This document shows positions 1 through 8,579 of a stretch of 64,000 nucleotides of DNA, in pieces. Source of the DNA: Gaiellaceae bacterium. Its GTDB lineage: Bacteria; Actinomycetota; Thermoleophilia; Gaiellales; Gaiellaceae. A program made the translations under genes and the position numbers. How positions within the stretch are numbered: position 1 is the stretch's first letter; each line of letters starts with the position of its first letter. The notes below the pieces were generated by a model that saw only the letters and a program-made list of their open reading frames with translations, did no database searches and was not told the DNA's origin. Location of the stretch: positions 231,496 to 295,495 of the forward strand of contig JAUJMY010000001.1 of the NCBI GenBank assembly GCA_030446625.1. Direction: 5' to 3'.

Positions 1-221
1 GCGCCGCGGACACCGACCTGACCGCGTTGCTGGCCCGCGACCCCGAGCGACCCGGCGACGTCTACGCCGCGGCCGCCGCCCTCGACGTGCTCGACGCGCG
101 CCGTCGCGTTGCCGCGCGACTCCGCGGCGCCGGAGCCGAGGTCGTGGAGGCGCCGCCGGCACAGCTCGGCGCCGCGTGCGTCCGCGCGTACCTCAGAGCG
201 AAGGCGCGGGCTCGCCTCTGA
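1..221 (+). CDS. DUF58 domain protein, C-terminal fragment
   Basis: Only the last 72 codons are in the window; the frame is open from the left edge and ends in TGA. The tail (arginine-rich helix, GAEVVEAPP, then a YLRAKARARL end) is the usual C-terminus of DUF58 proteins, which partner MoxR AAA ATPases in envelope or stress functions. It ends 29 bp inside the convergent SpoIIM-like gene. In mycobacteria the DUF58 gene Rv3693 sits beside the SpoIIM homologue Rv3694c, the same order. A MoxR gene would be expected to the left of the window. Confidence 0.8.
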   Translation, partial: AADTDLTALLARDPERPGDVYAAAAALDVLDARRRVAARLRGAGAEVVEAPPAQLGAACVRAYLRAKARARL

Positions 222-1164
222 CGCGTCCGCGCCACCAGACGAGCGCCCAGTAGACGACGCCGAGCGCGAAGCCCACGGCGGTGACGGTCGCGAGCCCGAG
301 CCCCTCCGGCGTCACGAAGCCTTCGACGAGACCTGCCAGGACGAGCCACGGCGCGGTCCCGAGCACGATCGCGAGGGCCGGCCGCGCCTCGTTCCGGAGC
401 GACTCCGCGCGCGTCTTCCGACCCGGCTCGACGATCGCCCACCCCATGCGCAGCGCGGCCGCGGCCGTGACCACGATGCACGAGAGCTCGAGGACGCCGT
501 GCGCGATCACCAGCTCCGTGAACACGCGCCCGTTCCCGGCGTCGGTGGCAAGACCCGTGACTGCGCCGAGGAGGACGCCGTTGAGGACGAGCACGAGCCC
601 GGTCAGGAGCCCCGCGGTGAGGCCGCCCGCGAAGGCGAGCAGCGTCACGCGGATGTTGTTCGTGAAGACCTCGCTCGAGAAGTTCGCTTCCTCGCCGGGG
701 GACAGCCCGAGGTCCGCACCCTCCGGGCGTGGCTCCGTGACCGCGGCGTACTCCGCCGGTAGGAGCCCGCCCGCCGCGGCCGGGTCCTCGAGGGCCCAAC
801 CGCCCGCGAGCAGCGCGGGCGCGAACAGCAACGCGGCCGCCGCGAGCATGGACAGCCGCCGCGCCGCGACGAGGCGCCAGTAGTCGGTGCCGAAGAATCG
901 CCCGAGCGCGAGCCGCCGCCGCGGCGCGGCGTACACGAGGTGCCGGGCGCGCCCGACGAGCTGCTCCAGCCGCGCGACGACGGGGTCGCCCGCGAACCGC
1001 CTGCGCGCGAGCGCGAGGTCGGCCGCCGCCGCACGGTAGTGGGCGCCGAGGTCGCGCACGCCGCCGAAGCCGAGCCGCTCGGGACGCCGTTTCGCCTCCC
1101 GTACGAGCCGCTCCAGCTCGCGCCACGAAGGCTCGCGCTCGCGGAGGAAACGCTCTAGGTTCAC
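193..1164 (-). CDS. SpoIIM-like integral membrane protein
   Basis: 323 aa from a GTG start (VNLERFLRERE). The first 110 residues form a soluble arginine-rich helical region; the rest has about five hydrophobic segments with the EVFTNNIRVTLLAF and HGVLELSCIV stretches typical of the SpoIIM (stage II sporulation protein M) family. In non-sporulating actinobacteria this family is an uncharacterised membrane partner of the DUF58/MoxR/RDD block, so the name does not imply sporulation. The start is chosen because the family N-terminus aligns here; the open frame continues upstream but the extension is antisense to the RDD gene. It diverges from the RDD gene with 3 bp between start codons. Confidence 0.85.
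   Translation of the reverse strand: MNLERFLREREPSWRELERLVREAKRRPERLGFGGVRDLGAHYRAAAADLALARRRFAGDPVVARLEQLVGRARHLVYAAPRRRLALGRFFGTDYWRLVAARRLSMLAAAALLFAPALLAGGWALEDPAAAGGLLPAEYAAVTEPRPEGADLGLSPGEEANFSSEVFTNNIRVTLLAFAGGLTAGLLTGLVLVLNGVLLGAVTGLATDAGNGRVFTELVIAHGVLELSCIVVTAAAALRMGWAIVEPGRKTRAESLRNEARPALAIVLGTAPWLVLAGLVEGFVTPEGLGLATVTAVGFALGVVYWALVWWRGRVRGEPAPSL
1156..1161 (+). promoter_or_regulatory. -10 box for leaderless RDD gene
   Basis: TAGGTT fits the actinobacterial TANNNT -10 consensus and ends 6 nt before the GTG at 1168. That predicts transcription beginning at or next to the start codon. There is no Shine-Dalgarno sequence. The box lies inside the first codons of the divergent SpoIIM-like gene. 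Confidence 0.45.
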
Positions 1165-1167
1165 GGC

Positions 1168-1893
1168 GTGGAGTACGAGGACCGGGTCCGGATCGAGACA
1201 CCGGAAGGCGTCGATCTCGAGCTCACCCTCGCCGGCGTCGGATCGCGCTTCGTCGCAGCGCTCGTCGACCTCGCGATCCAGTTCACGACGGTGCTCGCCG
1301 CGGCGTACACGTTCTTCCGCTTCGACCCGCTCGGGTTCGGGGGCGCCGTCTTCTCGATCGTCCTCTTCCTCGTCATCTTCGGCTACGACGTCCTGTTCGA
1401 GGTCTTCGCGTCGGGCCGCACGCCTGGAAAGCGTCTCACGGGGCTCCGCGTCGTGCGCTCCGGCGGGCAGCCGGTGAATTTCCTCACGAGCGCGATCCGC
1501 AACGTCGTGCGCCTGATCGACTTGCAGCCCGGCTTCTCGTACCTCGTCGGAATCGGCAGCATCCTCGCGACGCGCCGGAACCAGCGGCTCGGCGACCTCG
1601 CGGCCGGGACGCTCGTCGTGCGCGAGCGGCAGCCGGCACGGGCGCGGAGTGCGGCGCTGCGTTCGGCCGGGGCGGAGACGGTGGCGTGGGACGTCTCGGC
1701 CGTGACGGCCGACGACGTGGGGGCGGTGCGCAGCTTCCTCGAGCGCCGCGACGACCTCGAAGCGGGCGCACGCGCGGACGTCGCGCGCAGCCTCGCGGTC
1801 GCGCTCCGGCGGAAGGTCGGCGGCGCTCCCGCCTCCCTCGCCGACGAGAGCTTCCTCGAGGACCTCGCCGCCGCCAAGGCCGTTCGGAGCTGA
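1168..1893 (+). CDS. RDD family membrane protein
   Basis: 241 aa, GTG start. Residues 1-20 (YEDRVRIETPEGVDLELTL) are the characteristic N-terminus of actinobacterial RDD proteins. Two or three membrane segments follow, with the RDD signature around TPGKRLTGLRVV and the second helix pair ending QRLGDLAAGTLVV. Residues 155-241 form a soluble, charged C-terminal tail predicted to be helical. RDD proteins have been linked to ion transport in some bacteria, but their role in this conserved block is unknown. The start is fixed by the conserved N-terminus and the -10 box 6 nt upstream. Confidence 0.85.
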   Translation: MEYEDRVRIETPEGVDLELTLAGVGSRFVAALVDLAIQFTTVLAAAYTFFRFDPLGFGGAVFSIVLFLVIFGYDVLFEVFASGRTPGKRLTGLRVVRSGGQPVNFLTSAIRNVVRLIDLQPGFSYLVGIGSILATRRNQRLGDLAAGTLVVRERQPARARSAALRSAGAETVAWDVSAVTADDVGAVRSFLERRDDLEAGARADVARSLAVALRRKVGGAPASLADESFLEDLAAAKAVRS

Positions 1894-1931
1894 ACGTTTG
1901 GATGCCGGCGCGCGGCGGGAACGACGGTGGT

Positions 1932-2363
1932 ATGAGCGAGTACGCACAAGCGTCGGAGACGACCGCGGGAGAGACGGCCGCGGTCGCCGCGGAGCGCGCG
2001 AGCTTCGCGCGGCGGCTCGGCGCGATCCTCCTCGACGGCCTGCTGCTGAGCGTCGTCGGCGCCGTGCTCAAGTCGATGCTGCCGGACACGACCGCGAACG
2101 GGCTCGGCGTCGCGATCGGTCTCGCGTACTTCACGTACTTCGAGGGGAGCACCGGGCAGACGCTCGGGAAGCGTGCGCTTGGGATCCGCGTCGCGGACCA
2201 GCGGGGCGGCGAGGTGATCGGCTTCGGCCGCGCCGCGGTTCGCTACGTCGGCCGCATCGTCTCGACGCTCCCGCTCTTCCTCGGCTACCTGTGGATGCTC
2301 TGGGACGCCGAGAAGCAGACCTGGCACGACAAGTTCGCGTCGAGCGTCGTCGTCCGCGCCTAG
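1932..2363 (+). CDS. Short RDD family membrane protein
   Basis: 143 aa from ATG; the frame is open further upstream but that part is a shadow of the preceding gene. After about 25 polar residues there is an RDD domain: a first helix after FARRLGAILLDGLLL, the SGQTLGKRALGIRV-type motif (here STGQTLGKRALGIRV), a second helix (PLFLGYLWMLW) and the QTWHDKFASSVVV ending. It is half the length of the upstream RDD protein and lacks the soluble tail. It lies 38 bp downstream of that gene in the same direction, probably co-transcribed. Function unknown. Confidence 0.85.
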   Translation: MSEYAQASETTAGETAAVAAERASFARRLGAILLDGLLLSVVGAVLKSMLPDTTANGLGVAIGLAYFTYFEGSTGQTLGKRALGIRVADQRGGEVIGFGRAAVRYVGRIVSTLPLFLGYLWMLWDAEKQTWHDKFASSVVVRA

Positions 2364-2398
2364 CGGAGGCGCCCGGCGGCGCGCGTCTCGCGCCGACG

Positions 2399-2404
2399 TA
2401 GACT
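2399..2404 (+). promoter_or_regulatory. -10 box for leaderless M50 protease gene
   Basis: TAGACT (TANNNT) ends 7 nt before the GTG at 2412, with no ribosome-binding site between them. Confidence 0.4.
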
Positions 2405-2411
2405 CGGCCGG

Positions 2412-3536
2412 GTGAACAGCAGCGTCGAGCTGGGGCGCATCGCCGGGATTCGCATCGGCGTCCACTGGAGCTGGCTCGCAGTGCTCGCGCTCATCGTCTG
2501 GTCGCTCGCGACCGCGATCTTTCCGGCTGAGAACCCCGGGCTCTCGCGCGAGACGTACCTCGCGATGGCGGTCGCGGCCGCCGTCCTCTTCTTCGCGTCG
2601 CTGCTCCTGCACGAGCTCGGCCACGCGCTCCAGGCGCGCCGCGAGGGAATGGAGATCGAAGGGATCACGCTCTGGCTCTTCGGGGGCGTCGCAAAGTTCC
2701 TCGGCATGTTCCGGTCCGCGGGGGCCGAGTTCCGCATCGCCGTCGCCGGTCCGCTCGTGTCACTCGTCCTCGGCGCGGCGTCCGTCGCAGCGGCGTTCTT
2801 CCTCGACCTGCCCACGGCCGTCGACGGCGTGCTCGCGTGGCTGGGGATCACGAACCTCGTGCTGCTCGCGTTCAACCTGCTCCCGGCGTTGCCCCTCGAC
2901 GGCGGCCGCGTCCTGCGCTCGGCCCTGTGGGCTGCGCGGCGCGACTTCGCCTGGGCGACGCGGATCGCGGCCGGCGTCGCGCGCGCATTCGCCTTCCTCT
3001 TCATCGCCGGCGGAATCGCGCTCTTCGTTTTCGGCGACGACTCCATCGGCGGCGTGTGGCTCGCGTTCATCGGCTGGTTTCTCCTCGGCGCCGCGAGCGC
3101 CGAGGCACGCCACCTCGCTGTCCGCGACGCGCTCGCCGGCCTGCGCGTCAGCGACCTGATGGTCCGAGAGCCGGCGACGGTGACGCCGGACCTTCGGCTC
3201 GGCGACTTCCTCGACGACGTGCTGTGGACGCGGCGGCACACGACGTATCCGGTCGTCGAGGGTGGGCGCGCGATCGGGCTGCTCCCGTTCCGATGTGTCG
3301 CACAGGTGCCGCGGGCCGAGTGGGACGCGCGGACGGTGCGCGACTGCATGATCCCGCTCGAGCAGGTGCCGACGCTCCGCGCCGAGCAGGAGCTCGTCGA
3401 GGCGCTGGCCGAGCTGGGCGAGAGTGACGTGCACCGCGGTCTCGTGCTCGACGACAGCCGCCTCGTCGGCTTCCTCTCGATGACGGATCTCGTGCGGGCG
3501 CTCGAGACGCGGGGCCTGCGGCGCCGCCGCCGCTAG
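2412..3536 (+). CDS. Site-2 protease (M50) with CBS pair
   Basis: 374 aa, GTG start. Intramembrane metalloprotease: HELGH zinc motif at residues 67-71 in the second hydrophobic segment and the LDGG motif at 162-165, which supplies the third zinc ligand. About six membrane segments occupy residues 1-230. Two CBS-type repeats follow (VSDLMVREPATVTPDLRL and VRDCMIPLEQVPTLRAEQEL) and are expected to bind adenine nucleotides and modulate activity. This M50B-CBS architecture is common in actinobacteria; the substrate, often an anti-sigma factor in related proteases, cannot be read from the sequence. Confidence 0.9.
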   Translation: MNSSVELGRIAGIRIGVHWSWLAVLALIVWSLATAIFPAENPGLSRETYLAMAVAAAVLFFASLLLHELGHALQARREGMEIEGITLWLFGGVAKFLGMFRSAGAEFRIAVAGPLVSLVLGAASVAAAFFLDLPTAVDGVLAWLGITNLVLLAFNLLPALPLDGGRVLRSALWAARRDFAWATRIAAGVARAFAFLFIAGGIALFVFGDDSIGGVWLAFIGWFLLGAASAEARHLAVRDALAGLRVSDLMVREPATVTPDLRLGDFLDDVLWTRRHTTYPVVEGGRAIGLLPFRCVAQVPRAEWDARTVRDCMIPLEQVPTLRAEQELVEALAELGESDVHRGLVLDDSRLVGFLSMTDLVRALETRGLRRRRR

Positions 3537-3562
3537 CGCGCGGGCCTATCCGGAGCGGCCTA

Positions 3563-4648
3563 CTAACCCGCCTCGGCGGGCCGTTCGGCGAGCGTCACCG
3601 TGACCTCGCGCCGGTCGTCGTCGTCCACGAAGATGACCGGCACGCGGTCGCCGGGGTCATGACCGCGCAGCGCGCCGACCAGGTCCTCGACGGCGCGCAT
3701 CGGCCGGCCGTCGAAGCTGACGATCACGTCACCGTTGCGAATCCCGGCGCGGTACGCCGGCGTGTCGCGCGACACGTCCTCCACGATCAAGCCCTCCTCG
3801 ACCGGGAGGTCGAACGCGTCCGCGACCTCGGAGGTGACCTCGCGCGCCTGCACCCCGAGGTAGGCATGGCGGACGTGTCCCGTCGTCAGCAGCTCCTCGA
3901 CGACGTCGATCGCGGTCGGCGCGGGGATCGCGAACCCGATCGACACGGCGCCGACGCTCTGCGGCGGCAGGTACGCGACGTTGATGCCGATCACACGGCC
4001 GTGGTCGTCGACGAGCGCGCCGCCCGAGTTGCCCGGCGAGATCGCCGCGTCGGTCTGGATCAGGTCGACGAGCGCGGGCTGCGCGCCGCCGGCCGGGATC
4101 GCGCGGTGGAGGCCGGAGACGATGCCTGCGGTGACCGTGTTCTCGAACCCGAGCGGGTTCCCGATCGCGACCGCGAGGTCGCCGACGTCCGGCAGGTCGT
4201 CGGCGAATTCGGCGGCCGGTAGGCCCGACCGCTCGACGCGGAGCACCGCGAGGTCGGTCCGCTCGTCGGTCGCGCGCACGCGCGCGCGGATCCGGTCGCC
4301 GCTCGCGAGCACGATCCGCGCCTCGCGCTGGCCTTCGACGACGTGGTGGTTCGTGACGATCGTGCCGTCGTCGTCCCAGATCACGCCGCTCCCCTCGCCG
4401 CCGTTGACGACGACCGTCACGACCGACGGGCCGACGCGGTCGACGATGTCGGGAATCTCCTCGAAGCCGCCCGCTCCGCCGCCGCCGCCTGCTCCCTCGT
4501 CGCCCGTGCCCGTCGTGGCGACCTGGTCCTCGCCCGTCTCGACGACGGTGACGGTGCGCGCAGGCTCCGCCCCCGTCTCCTCCTCCCCGACGCTGCAGCC
4601 GGAGGCGACGAGCGCGAGCGGCAGGAGGAGGAGGAGTGCGCGGCGCAC
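3563..4648 (-). CDS. HtrA/DegP-type serine protease lipoprotein with PDZ
   Basis: 361 aa from GTG. Residues 1-18 form a lipoprotein signal peptide (LALVASGC, predicted lipidated Cys18), followed by a low-complexity Thr/Gly linker to about residue 62. The trypsin-like domain has triad His102 (TNHHVV), Asp132 (RTDLAV) and Ser208 (SPGNSGG). A PDZ domain covers roughly 262-355 (YLGVQ, GDVIVSFDG). It should act on misfolded or regulatory proteins on the outer face of the membrane. An in-frame ATG at 4699 would add 17 residues before the signal peptide and is less likely. It is divergent from the next gene with 60 bp between starts. Confidence 0.9.
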   Translation of the reverse strand: MRRALLLLLPLALVASGCSVGEEETGAEPARTVTVVETGEDQVATTGTGDEGAGGGGGAGGFEEIPDIVDRVGPSVVTVVVNGGEGSGVIWDDDGTIVTNHHVVEGQREARIVLASGDRIRARVRATDERTDLAVLRVERSGLPAAEFADDLPDVGDLAVAIGNPLGFENTVTAGIVSGLHRAIPAGGAQPALVDLIQTDAAISPGNSGGALVDDHGRVIGINVAYLPPQSVGAVSIGFAIPAPTAIDVVEELLTTGHVRHAYLGVQAREVTSEVADAFDLPVEEGLIVEDVSRDTPAYRAGIRNGDVIVSFDGRPMRAVEDLVGALRGHDPGDRVPVIFVDDDDRREVTVTLAERPAEAG

Positions 4649-4708
4649 CGGGGCAGCGTACCCGCACGTCGGCGGAGCGACGCCGGCCCGGCTCGTCATA
4701 CTGACCCG

Positions 4709-6184
4709 GTGAGCGAGAGCGGCTGGAACGCGGAAAGCGAGCGCTGGGACGGCGGCGACGGTCCGCCCGACGGTCTGCCGCGCGTCGAGGACCTGCCGGT
4801 CGCCGAGCGCGGCTACGAGCGCGCCGCCGTCGAGGCCGCGTTCGACTCGTTCTACCGGCACGCGGCCCAGCTCGACGCGACGCTGCGCGTGCTGGAGTCC
4901 GTCGAGGCGTTCGGCAGGCACGCGCGGGAGCTCCGGGCGGACATCCGTGACCTCCGCGCGGCGTCGTGGGGCCCCCTGCCGGGGACGCGGCCCGTGTGGA
5001 CCCCGACGCACGGCGCGTGGGCCTCTCCGCGCGAGCGGGTCGAGACGCGACTCCCTGTCGCGCGTGTCTTCTTCGAGACGGCGTTCATCATCGCCGTCCC
5101 CGTCATCGCCGCCGTCGGGGGGCTCTCGAGCCTGCTGATCGTCGCCTCCGGGCTCGCGGCGTTCCTCCTCGTCGGCACGTTCGAGATCTTCGCCTCGACG
5201 CGGCGCACCGTGACGCGGCCAGGGGTGCTCGCGCCCGCGGCCGCGCCCTTCGCGGAGGCTGCTCCGGCAGAGACGGGCGGCGAGACGATGATCCACGAGC
5301 CGCTCGCCGTCGAGAGCGAGCCGGAGCCGCTCGTCGAGCCGCTCGCAGAGGTCGAGCCGGTCGCGGACGTCGAGCCGGTCGCGGACGTCGAGCCGGTCGC
5401 GGACGTCGAGCCGGTCGCGGAGGTCGAGCCGGTCGCGGAGGTCGAGCTGGCCGCCGCCGAGCCACGCCGACGCCGCTGGCTGCGCCGGCGCGAGGCGAAG
5501 GACGTCGAGCCGCTCGAGACGGGCGAGGCGCGGCACGTGCGCGTGCTCGGCGTCGATCCGGAGCCGGCGGCCCGGGAGACGCTCTCCGCCGCACCGGAGC
5601 CGGAGCCGGAGCCGGACCGGGAGGCCGAGCCGGAGCGCTGGGAGGAGGCGCAGCACGAAGCGCCCGAAGTGCAGGCCGAGGCGCCCGAGTCCTTGGTGGA
5701 GGAGCCCGAGCCGCTCGTGGAGGCAGCCGCGGAGGAGGAGCCCGGCGCGGCCGCGCTCGCGGAGCCCGAGCCGGAGCCGGAACCGGAGCCCGTGGCCCCG
5801 GCGACGGACGCCGAAGCCGCGCCCGAACCCACCCCCCGCCGCCGCCGCTGGTTCCGCAGGCGCAGGGGCGGCGACCACGTGCCGCCGGCGGGGGACGCGC
5901 CGCTCGAGGCTCCGGCGCCGCGGCATGTCCACGTCATCGACGTCGCTCCGGCCGTCGATCCCGCGGCCGTCGACGTGCCGTGGGAGCCCGAGCCCGAACC
6001 CGAGTTCGCGGCGCAGGGCGACGTCGTCGATCCGTGGGAGCGCGGGCCGGAGCCGCCGGACGCCGAGCCGGCCGAGGAGGTCGTGAGCGATCCCGACGCG
6101 GAGCGCCCGGCGCCGTCGCCGGCGCCGGTGCCGGAGCGTGCGTCCCCGGTGCCGCTGCTCAGGCCGAGGCGCGGGCGGCGCTAG
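4709..6184 (+). CDS. Membrane protein with duplicated basic module and acidic tail
   Basis: 491 aa, GTG start. Residues 1-95 are soluble and helical; 117-160 contain one long or two short membrane helices (FFETAFIIAVPVIAAVGGLS onward). The rest is low complexity, rich in Glu, Pro, Ala and Val, with an EPVADV hexad repeated about five times (215-245). A basic module (PRRRRW-L/F-RR, then RHV-R/H-V-x-x-V) occurs twice, at about 252-283 and 376-413. No enzyme motif is visible. Its stop shares the CTAG palindrome with the stop of the convergent 57-aa gene. Topology suggests a membrane anchor with a long disordered tail; function unknown. Confidence 0.7.
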   Translation: MSESGWNAESERWDGGDGPPDGLPRVEDLPVAERGYERAAVEAAFDSFYRHAAQLDATLRVLESVEAFGRHARELRADIRDLRAASWGPLPGTRPVWTPTHGAWASPRERVETRLPVARVFFETAFIIAVPVIAAVGGLSSLLIVASGLAAFLLVGTFEIFASTRRTVTRPGVLAPAAAPFAEAAPAETGGETMIHEPLAVESEPEPLVEPLAEVEPVADVEPVADVEPVADVEPVAEVEPVAEVELAAAEPRRRRWLRRREAKDVEPLETGEARHVRVLGVDPEPAARETLSAAPEPEPEPDREAEPERWEEAQHEAPEVQAEAPESLVEEPEPLVEAAAEEEPGAAALAEPEPEPEPEPVAPATDAEAAPEPTPRRRRWFRRRRGGDHVPPAGDAPLEAPAPRHVHVIDVAPAVDPAAVDVPWEPEPEPEFAAQGDVVDPWERGPEPPDAEPAEEVVSDPDAERPAPSPAPVPERASPVPLLRPRRGRR

Positions 6185-6354
6185 CCCGCCGACGCCTCGC
6201 CTTCGCCGGGCGGCTCGTCGACGGGCGGCCCGACGCGGACGACCCCCGCCGACTCGAACCACTCCTCCTCGCGCTCGGACGGGCGACCGAAGAGCCACCA
6301 TGCCGCTCCCGCCGCGGCGACGGCTCCGAGCGCGAGGAACCAGCGGCTACTCAC
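6181..6354 (-). CDS. 57-aa single-pass membrane protein
   Basis: Small gene found by reading the gap. From GTG at 6354 it encodes [19 protein letters not shown] then LFGRPSEREEEWFESAGVVR and an acidic, proline-rich end. One N-terminal helix (residues 4-22) is followed by a cytoplasmic-type charged tail. The start overlaps the end of the TPM-domain gene (GTGAGTAG: its TAG lies inside), so the two are translationally coupled. The stop codon (6181-6183) overlaps the stop of the convergent gene within CTAG. Codon third positions are strongly G/C like the neighbours. Function unknown; it probably acts with the TPM protein. Confidence 0.7.
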   Translation of the reverse strand: MSSRWFLALGAVAAAGAAWWLFGRPSEREEEWFESAGVVRVGPPVDEPPGEGEASAG

Positions 6355-7663
6355 CGCCGAAGTCGCCTCCGCCGAAATCGCCGCCTCCGAAGTCGCCCCC
6401 GAAGTCCCCGCCGCCGAGGTCGAAGCCGCCCCCGCCGAGCTCGTCCCCGCCGTAGTCGCCGCCGAGGCCTCCTCCGAGCGCGCTGCCGAACCCGAACCCG
6501 GAGCCGAGCATCGAGCCGATGATCAGCCCGGGGAAGAGGCCGCCGAAGCCGCCGTAGAACCCGCCCGCGTACGGCGCGTACGTCGGCGGCGCGGCCCAGT
6601 ACGGCACGCGCTCACCGCCGACGCTGACCTCGCGCGTCGCGGGCTCGCGCCCGTCGGCGATTCGCTGCGCGTCCGCGGCGCACACCGGCACGGGACGCGG
6701 AGCGCCGCCCGGCGGCGCCCACTCCGCCTCGGCGACCGAGGGCCCGTGGCGCGGGTCGAAGAAGCACGGCGGCGTCCGCTCGGGCGGCTCGAGCCCGGCG
6801 AGCCGCGCCTTCGCCGAGGCCATCGCGTACCGCCCCTCCTCGAGCGCGGACGACACGTGCTCCAGGTCCTCGGGCTCGCGCGCCCGGTCGAGGGCGGCGT
6901 CCGCGCGCTCGTACGCCGCGACGGCCGCGGCGTAGTCCTCCTTCGCCCGCAGGTCCGCGTTCGGCATCTCGACGTCGAGGTCGAGCTCCCGGATCTCCTC
7001 CGCCAGCGCCAGCAGGTCCGCCTGCGCCTCCTGCTTCACCTCCGCGAGCTCCGCGTTCTCCTGCGTCTCCCGCTGCCGGCGCCGCCAGAGGAAGAAGCCG
7101 AGACCGCCGGCCCCGAGGCCGAGCAGCACGAGCCCGCCCGGGATCCCCCCGCCCTCCGCCTCCTCCGCGTCAGCCTCGGCGGAGCGGCCTTCGCGCGCGT
7201 CACCGACGCTCCGCACGAACTCGAGCAGGGTCGGTGCCACCCCGGCCGACGCGTGTTCGGCGAACGCCGCGTCCGCGAGGCGAGCCGCCTCTCCGCCGGG
7301 AAGCACGTCGCTCCCCGCACGGAACTGGTTGCCGACGACGACGGCGTACGTTCCCTCGCGCCGCAGCCGGTCGTGCAGCTCCTGCAGCACGCCTTCGGGT
7401 GCTCCGCCCGCCTCGTCGCGAGCCGCCGAGGGCAGGATGGCGACGTACATCGCGCCGCTCCCCGAACGTGCGATCTCCGCCCGCAGGCGCTCGGCGTCCT
7501 CCGCGCTGATGCTCTGCTCGGCGTCGGGATCGACGTAGACAGGGCTCGTCCGCAGACCCTCGGCGGCGCGGTCGATGATCGGCCCCGCGTTCGCGGGCGC
7601 GACGAACCCGGCGGTCGCGACGACCGCGAGCGAGGTCACGGCGGCGAGCCGAGCGAGGCGCAC
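6347..7663 (-). CDS. Secreted/membrane TPM-domain protein with Gly-rich tail
   Basis: 438 aa, ATG start. A Sec signal peptide (1-26, ending PANAG) precedes a TPM-like domain (about 35-155: [20 protein letters not shown], then AMYVAILP and [11 protein letters not shown]). One membrane helix lies near 172-193 ([20 protein letters not shown]), followed by a coiled-coil region (195-300), a short Cys/His/Pro segment and a GGDFGG-rich C-terminus. Related actinobacterial proteins are annotated as TPM-domain or DUF6676 membrane proteins of unknown role. It is the first gene of a two-gene unit with the 57-aa membrane protein. Confidence 0.75.
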   Translation of the reverse strand: MRLARLAAVTSLAVVATAGFVAPANAGPIIDRAAEGLRTSPVYVDPDAEQSISAEDAERLRAEIARSGSGAMYVAILPSAARDEAGGAPEGVLQELHDRLRREGTYAVVVGNQFRAGSDVLPGGEAARLADAAFAEHASAGVAPTLLEFVRSVGDAREGRSAEADAEEAEGGGIPGGLVLLGLGAGGLGFFLWRRRQRETQENAELAEVKQEAQADLLALAEEIRELDLDVEMPNADLRAKEDYAAAVAAYERADAALDRAREPEDLEHVSSALEEGRYAMASAKARLAGLEPPERTPPCFFDPRHGPSVAEAEWAPPGGAPRPVPVCAADAQRIADGREPATREVSVGGERVPYWAAPPTYAPYAGGFYGGFGGLFPGLIIGSMLGSGFGFGSALGGGLGGDYGGDELGGGGFDLGGGDFGGDFGGGDFGGGDFGGE

Positions 7664-7716
7664 GTGGATCCTTTCTTCCGCGCGCGGTTCGGCGGCAAAC
7701 GGGCCGCGCCTCGCGC

Positions 7717-7746
7717 TTGACTTCGCGCGCGGCGTCTCGTTGTATC
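7717..7746 (+). promoter_or_regulatory. Sigma-70-like promoter of amino-acid ABC operon
   Basis: TTGACT at 7717-7722, an 18-nt spacer and TGTATC at 7741-7746. The GTG of the ATPase gene is 11 nt after the -10, so the leader is very short or absent. This is one of the few clear -35 plus -10 pairs here. Confidence 0.45.
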
Positions 7747-7757
7747 CATCGGCTCAG

Positions 7758-8579
7758 GTGAGCACTGCGGCCGACACGTTGCCCCGCGCCACGGCGGAGC
7801 CGATGGTCCGGCTCGAGGACGTCCGCAAGAGCTTCGGCGACAACGTCGTCCTCAACGGGATCGACCTCAGCGTCGCTCCGGGCGAGGTGCTGGTCGTGAT
7901 CGGCGCGAGCGGGAGCGGCAAGAGCACCCTCCTCCGCTGCATCAACCTGCTCGAGCCGCTCGACTCCGGCCGGATCTTCATCGAGGGCGAAGAGGTGACG
8001 CGCAAGGGCGTGAACGTCTCCGCGCTGCGCCAGCGGATCGGGATCGTCTTCCAGCAGTTCAACCTCTTCCCGCACCTGAAGGCGATCGATAACCTGACGC
8101 TCGCCACGCGCCGCATCCGCAAGGCTCCGCGGGCGCAGGCCGAGGTTCGCGCGCACGAGCTGCTCGCGCGCGTCGGCCTCGCCGAGAAGGCGCACCAGTA
8201 CCCGCACCAGCTCTCCGGCGGCCAGCAGCAGCGTGTCGCGATCGCGCGTGCGCTGATGATGGAGCCGCACGTGATGCTCTTCGACGAGGTCACGTCGGCG
8301 CTCGACCCCGAGCTGGTCGGCGAGGTCCTCGTCGTGATGCGCGATCTCGCGCGGTCGGGGATGACGATGCTCGTCGTCACGCACGAGATGCAGTTCGCGC
8401 GCGAGGTCGGTGACCGCGTCGTGTTCATGGACGGCGGCCGCATCGTGGAGGAGGGCCCGCCGGTGGAGGTGCTCGACAATCCGCGCGAGGAGCGCACGCG
8501 CCGGTTCCTACGGCGTACTCTTCAGCTCGAGCACTCCCTCGAGGAGCTCACCGTTACCGAGGAAGGAGTCACCGAATGA
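7758..8579 (+). CDS. Polar amino-acid ABC transporter ATPase
   Basis: 273 aa from GTG at 7758; an in-frame ATG at 7803 is an alternative that would still keep the whole domain. Walker [11 protein letters not shown]-loop [10 protein letters not shown], signature [15 protein letters not shown], Walker [15 protein letters not shown] and H-loop VVTHEM are all canonical for the GlnQ/HisP branch. It energises import of a polar amino acid through the two permeases downstream. The stop overlaps the ATG of the binding-protein gene (ATGA), so the operon runs ATPase, binding protein, permease, permease. An extra C-terminal tail of about 25 residues is present. Confidence 0.92.
   Translation: MSTAADTLPRATAEPMVRLEDVRKSFGDNVVLNGIDLSVAPGEVLVVIGASGSGKSTLLRCINLLEPLDSGRIFIEGEEVTRKGVNVSALRQRIGIVFQQFNLFPHLKAIDNLTLATRRIRKAPRAQAEVRAHELLARVGLAEKAHQYPHQLSGGQQQRVAIARALMMEPHVMLFDEVTSALDPELVGEVLVVMRDLARSGMTMLVVTHEMQFAREVGDRVVFMDGGRIVEEGPPVEVLDNPREERTRRFLRRTLQLEHSLEELTVTEEGVTE

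Noticed and set aside
193-1947. 584-residue SpoIIM reading
   Set aside because: The N-terminal 261 residues are antisense to the RDD gene; family length fits the GTG at 1164.
3563-6301. 912-residue minus-strand open frame
   Set aside because: Only the last 361 residues (HtrA) are real; the rest is antisense to the repetitive membrane protein and arises from G+C bias.
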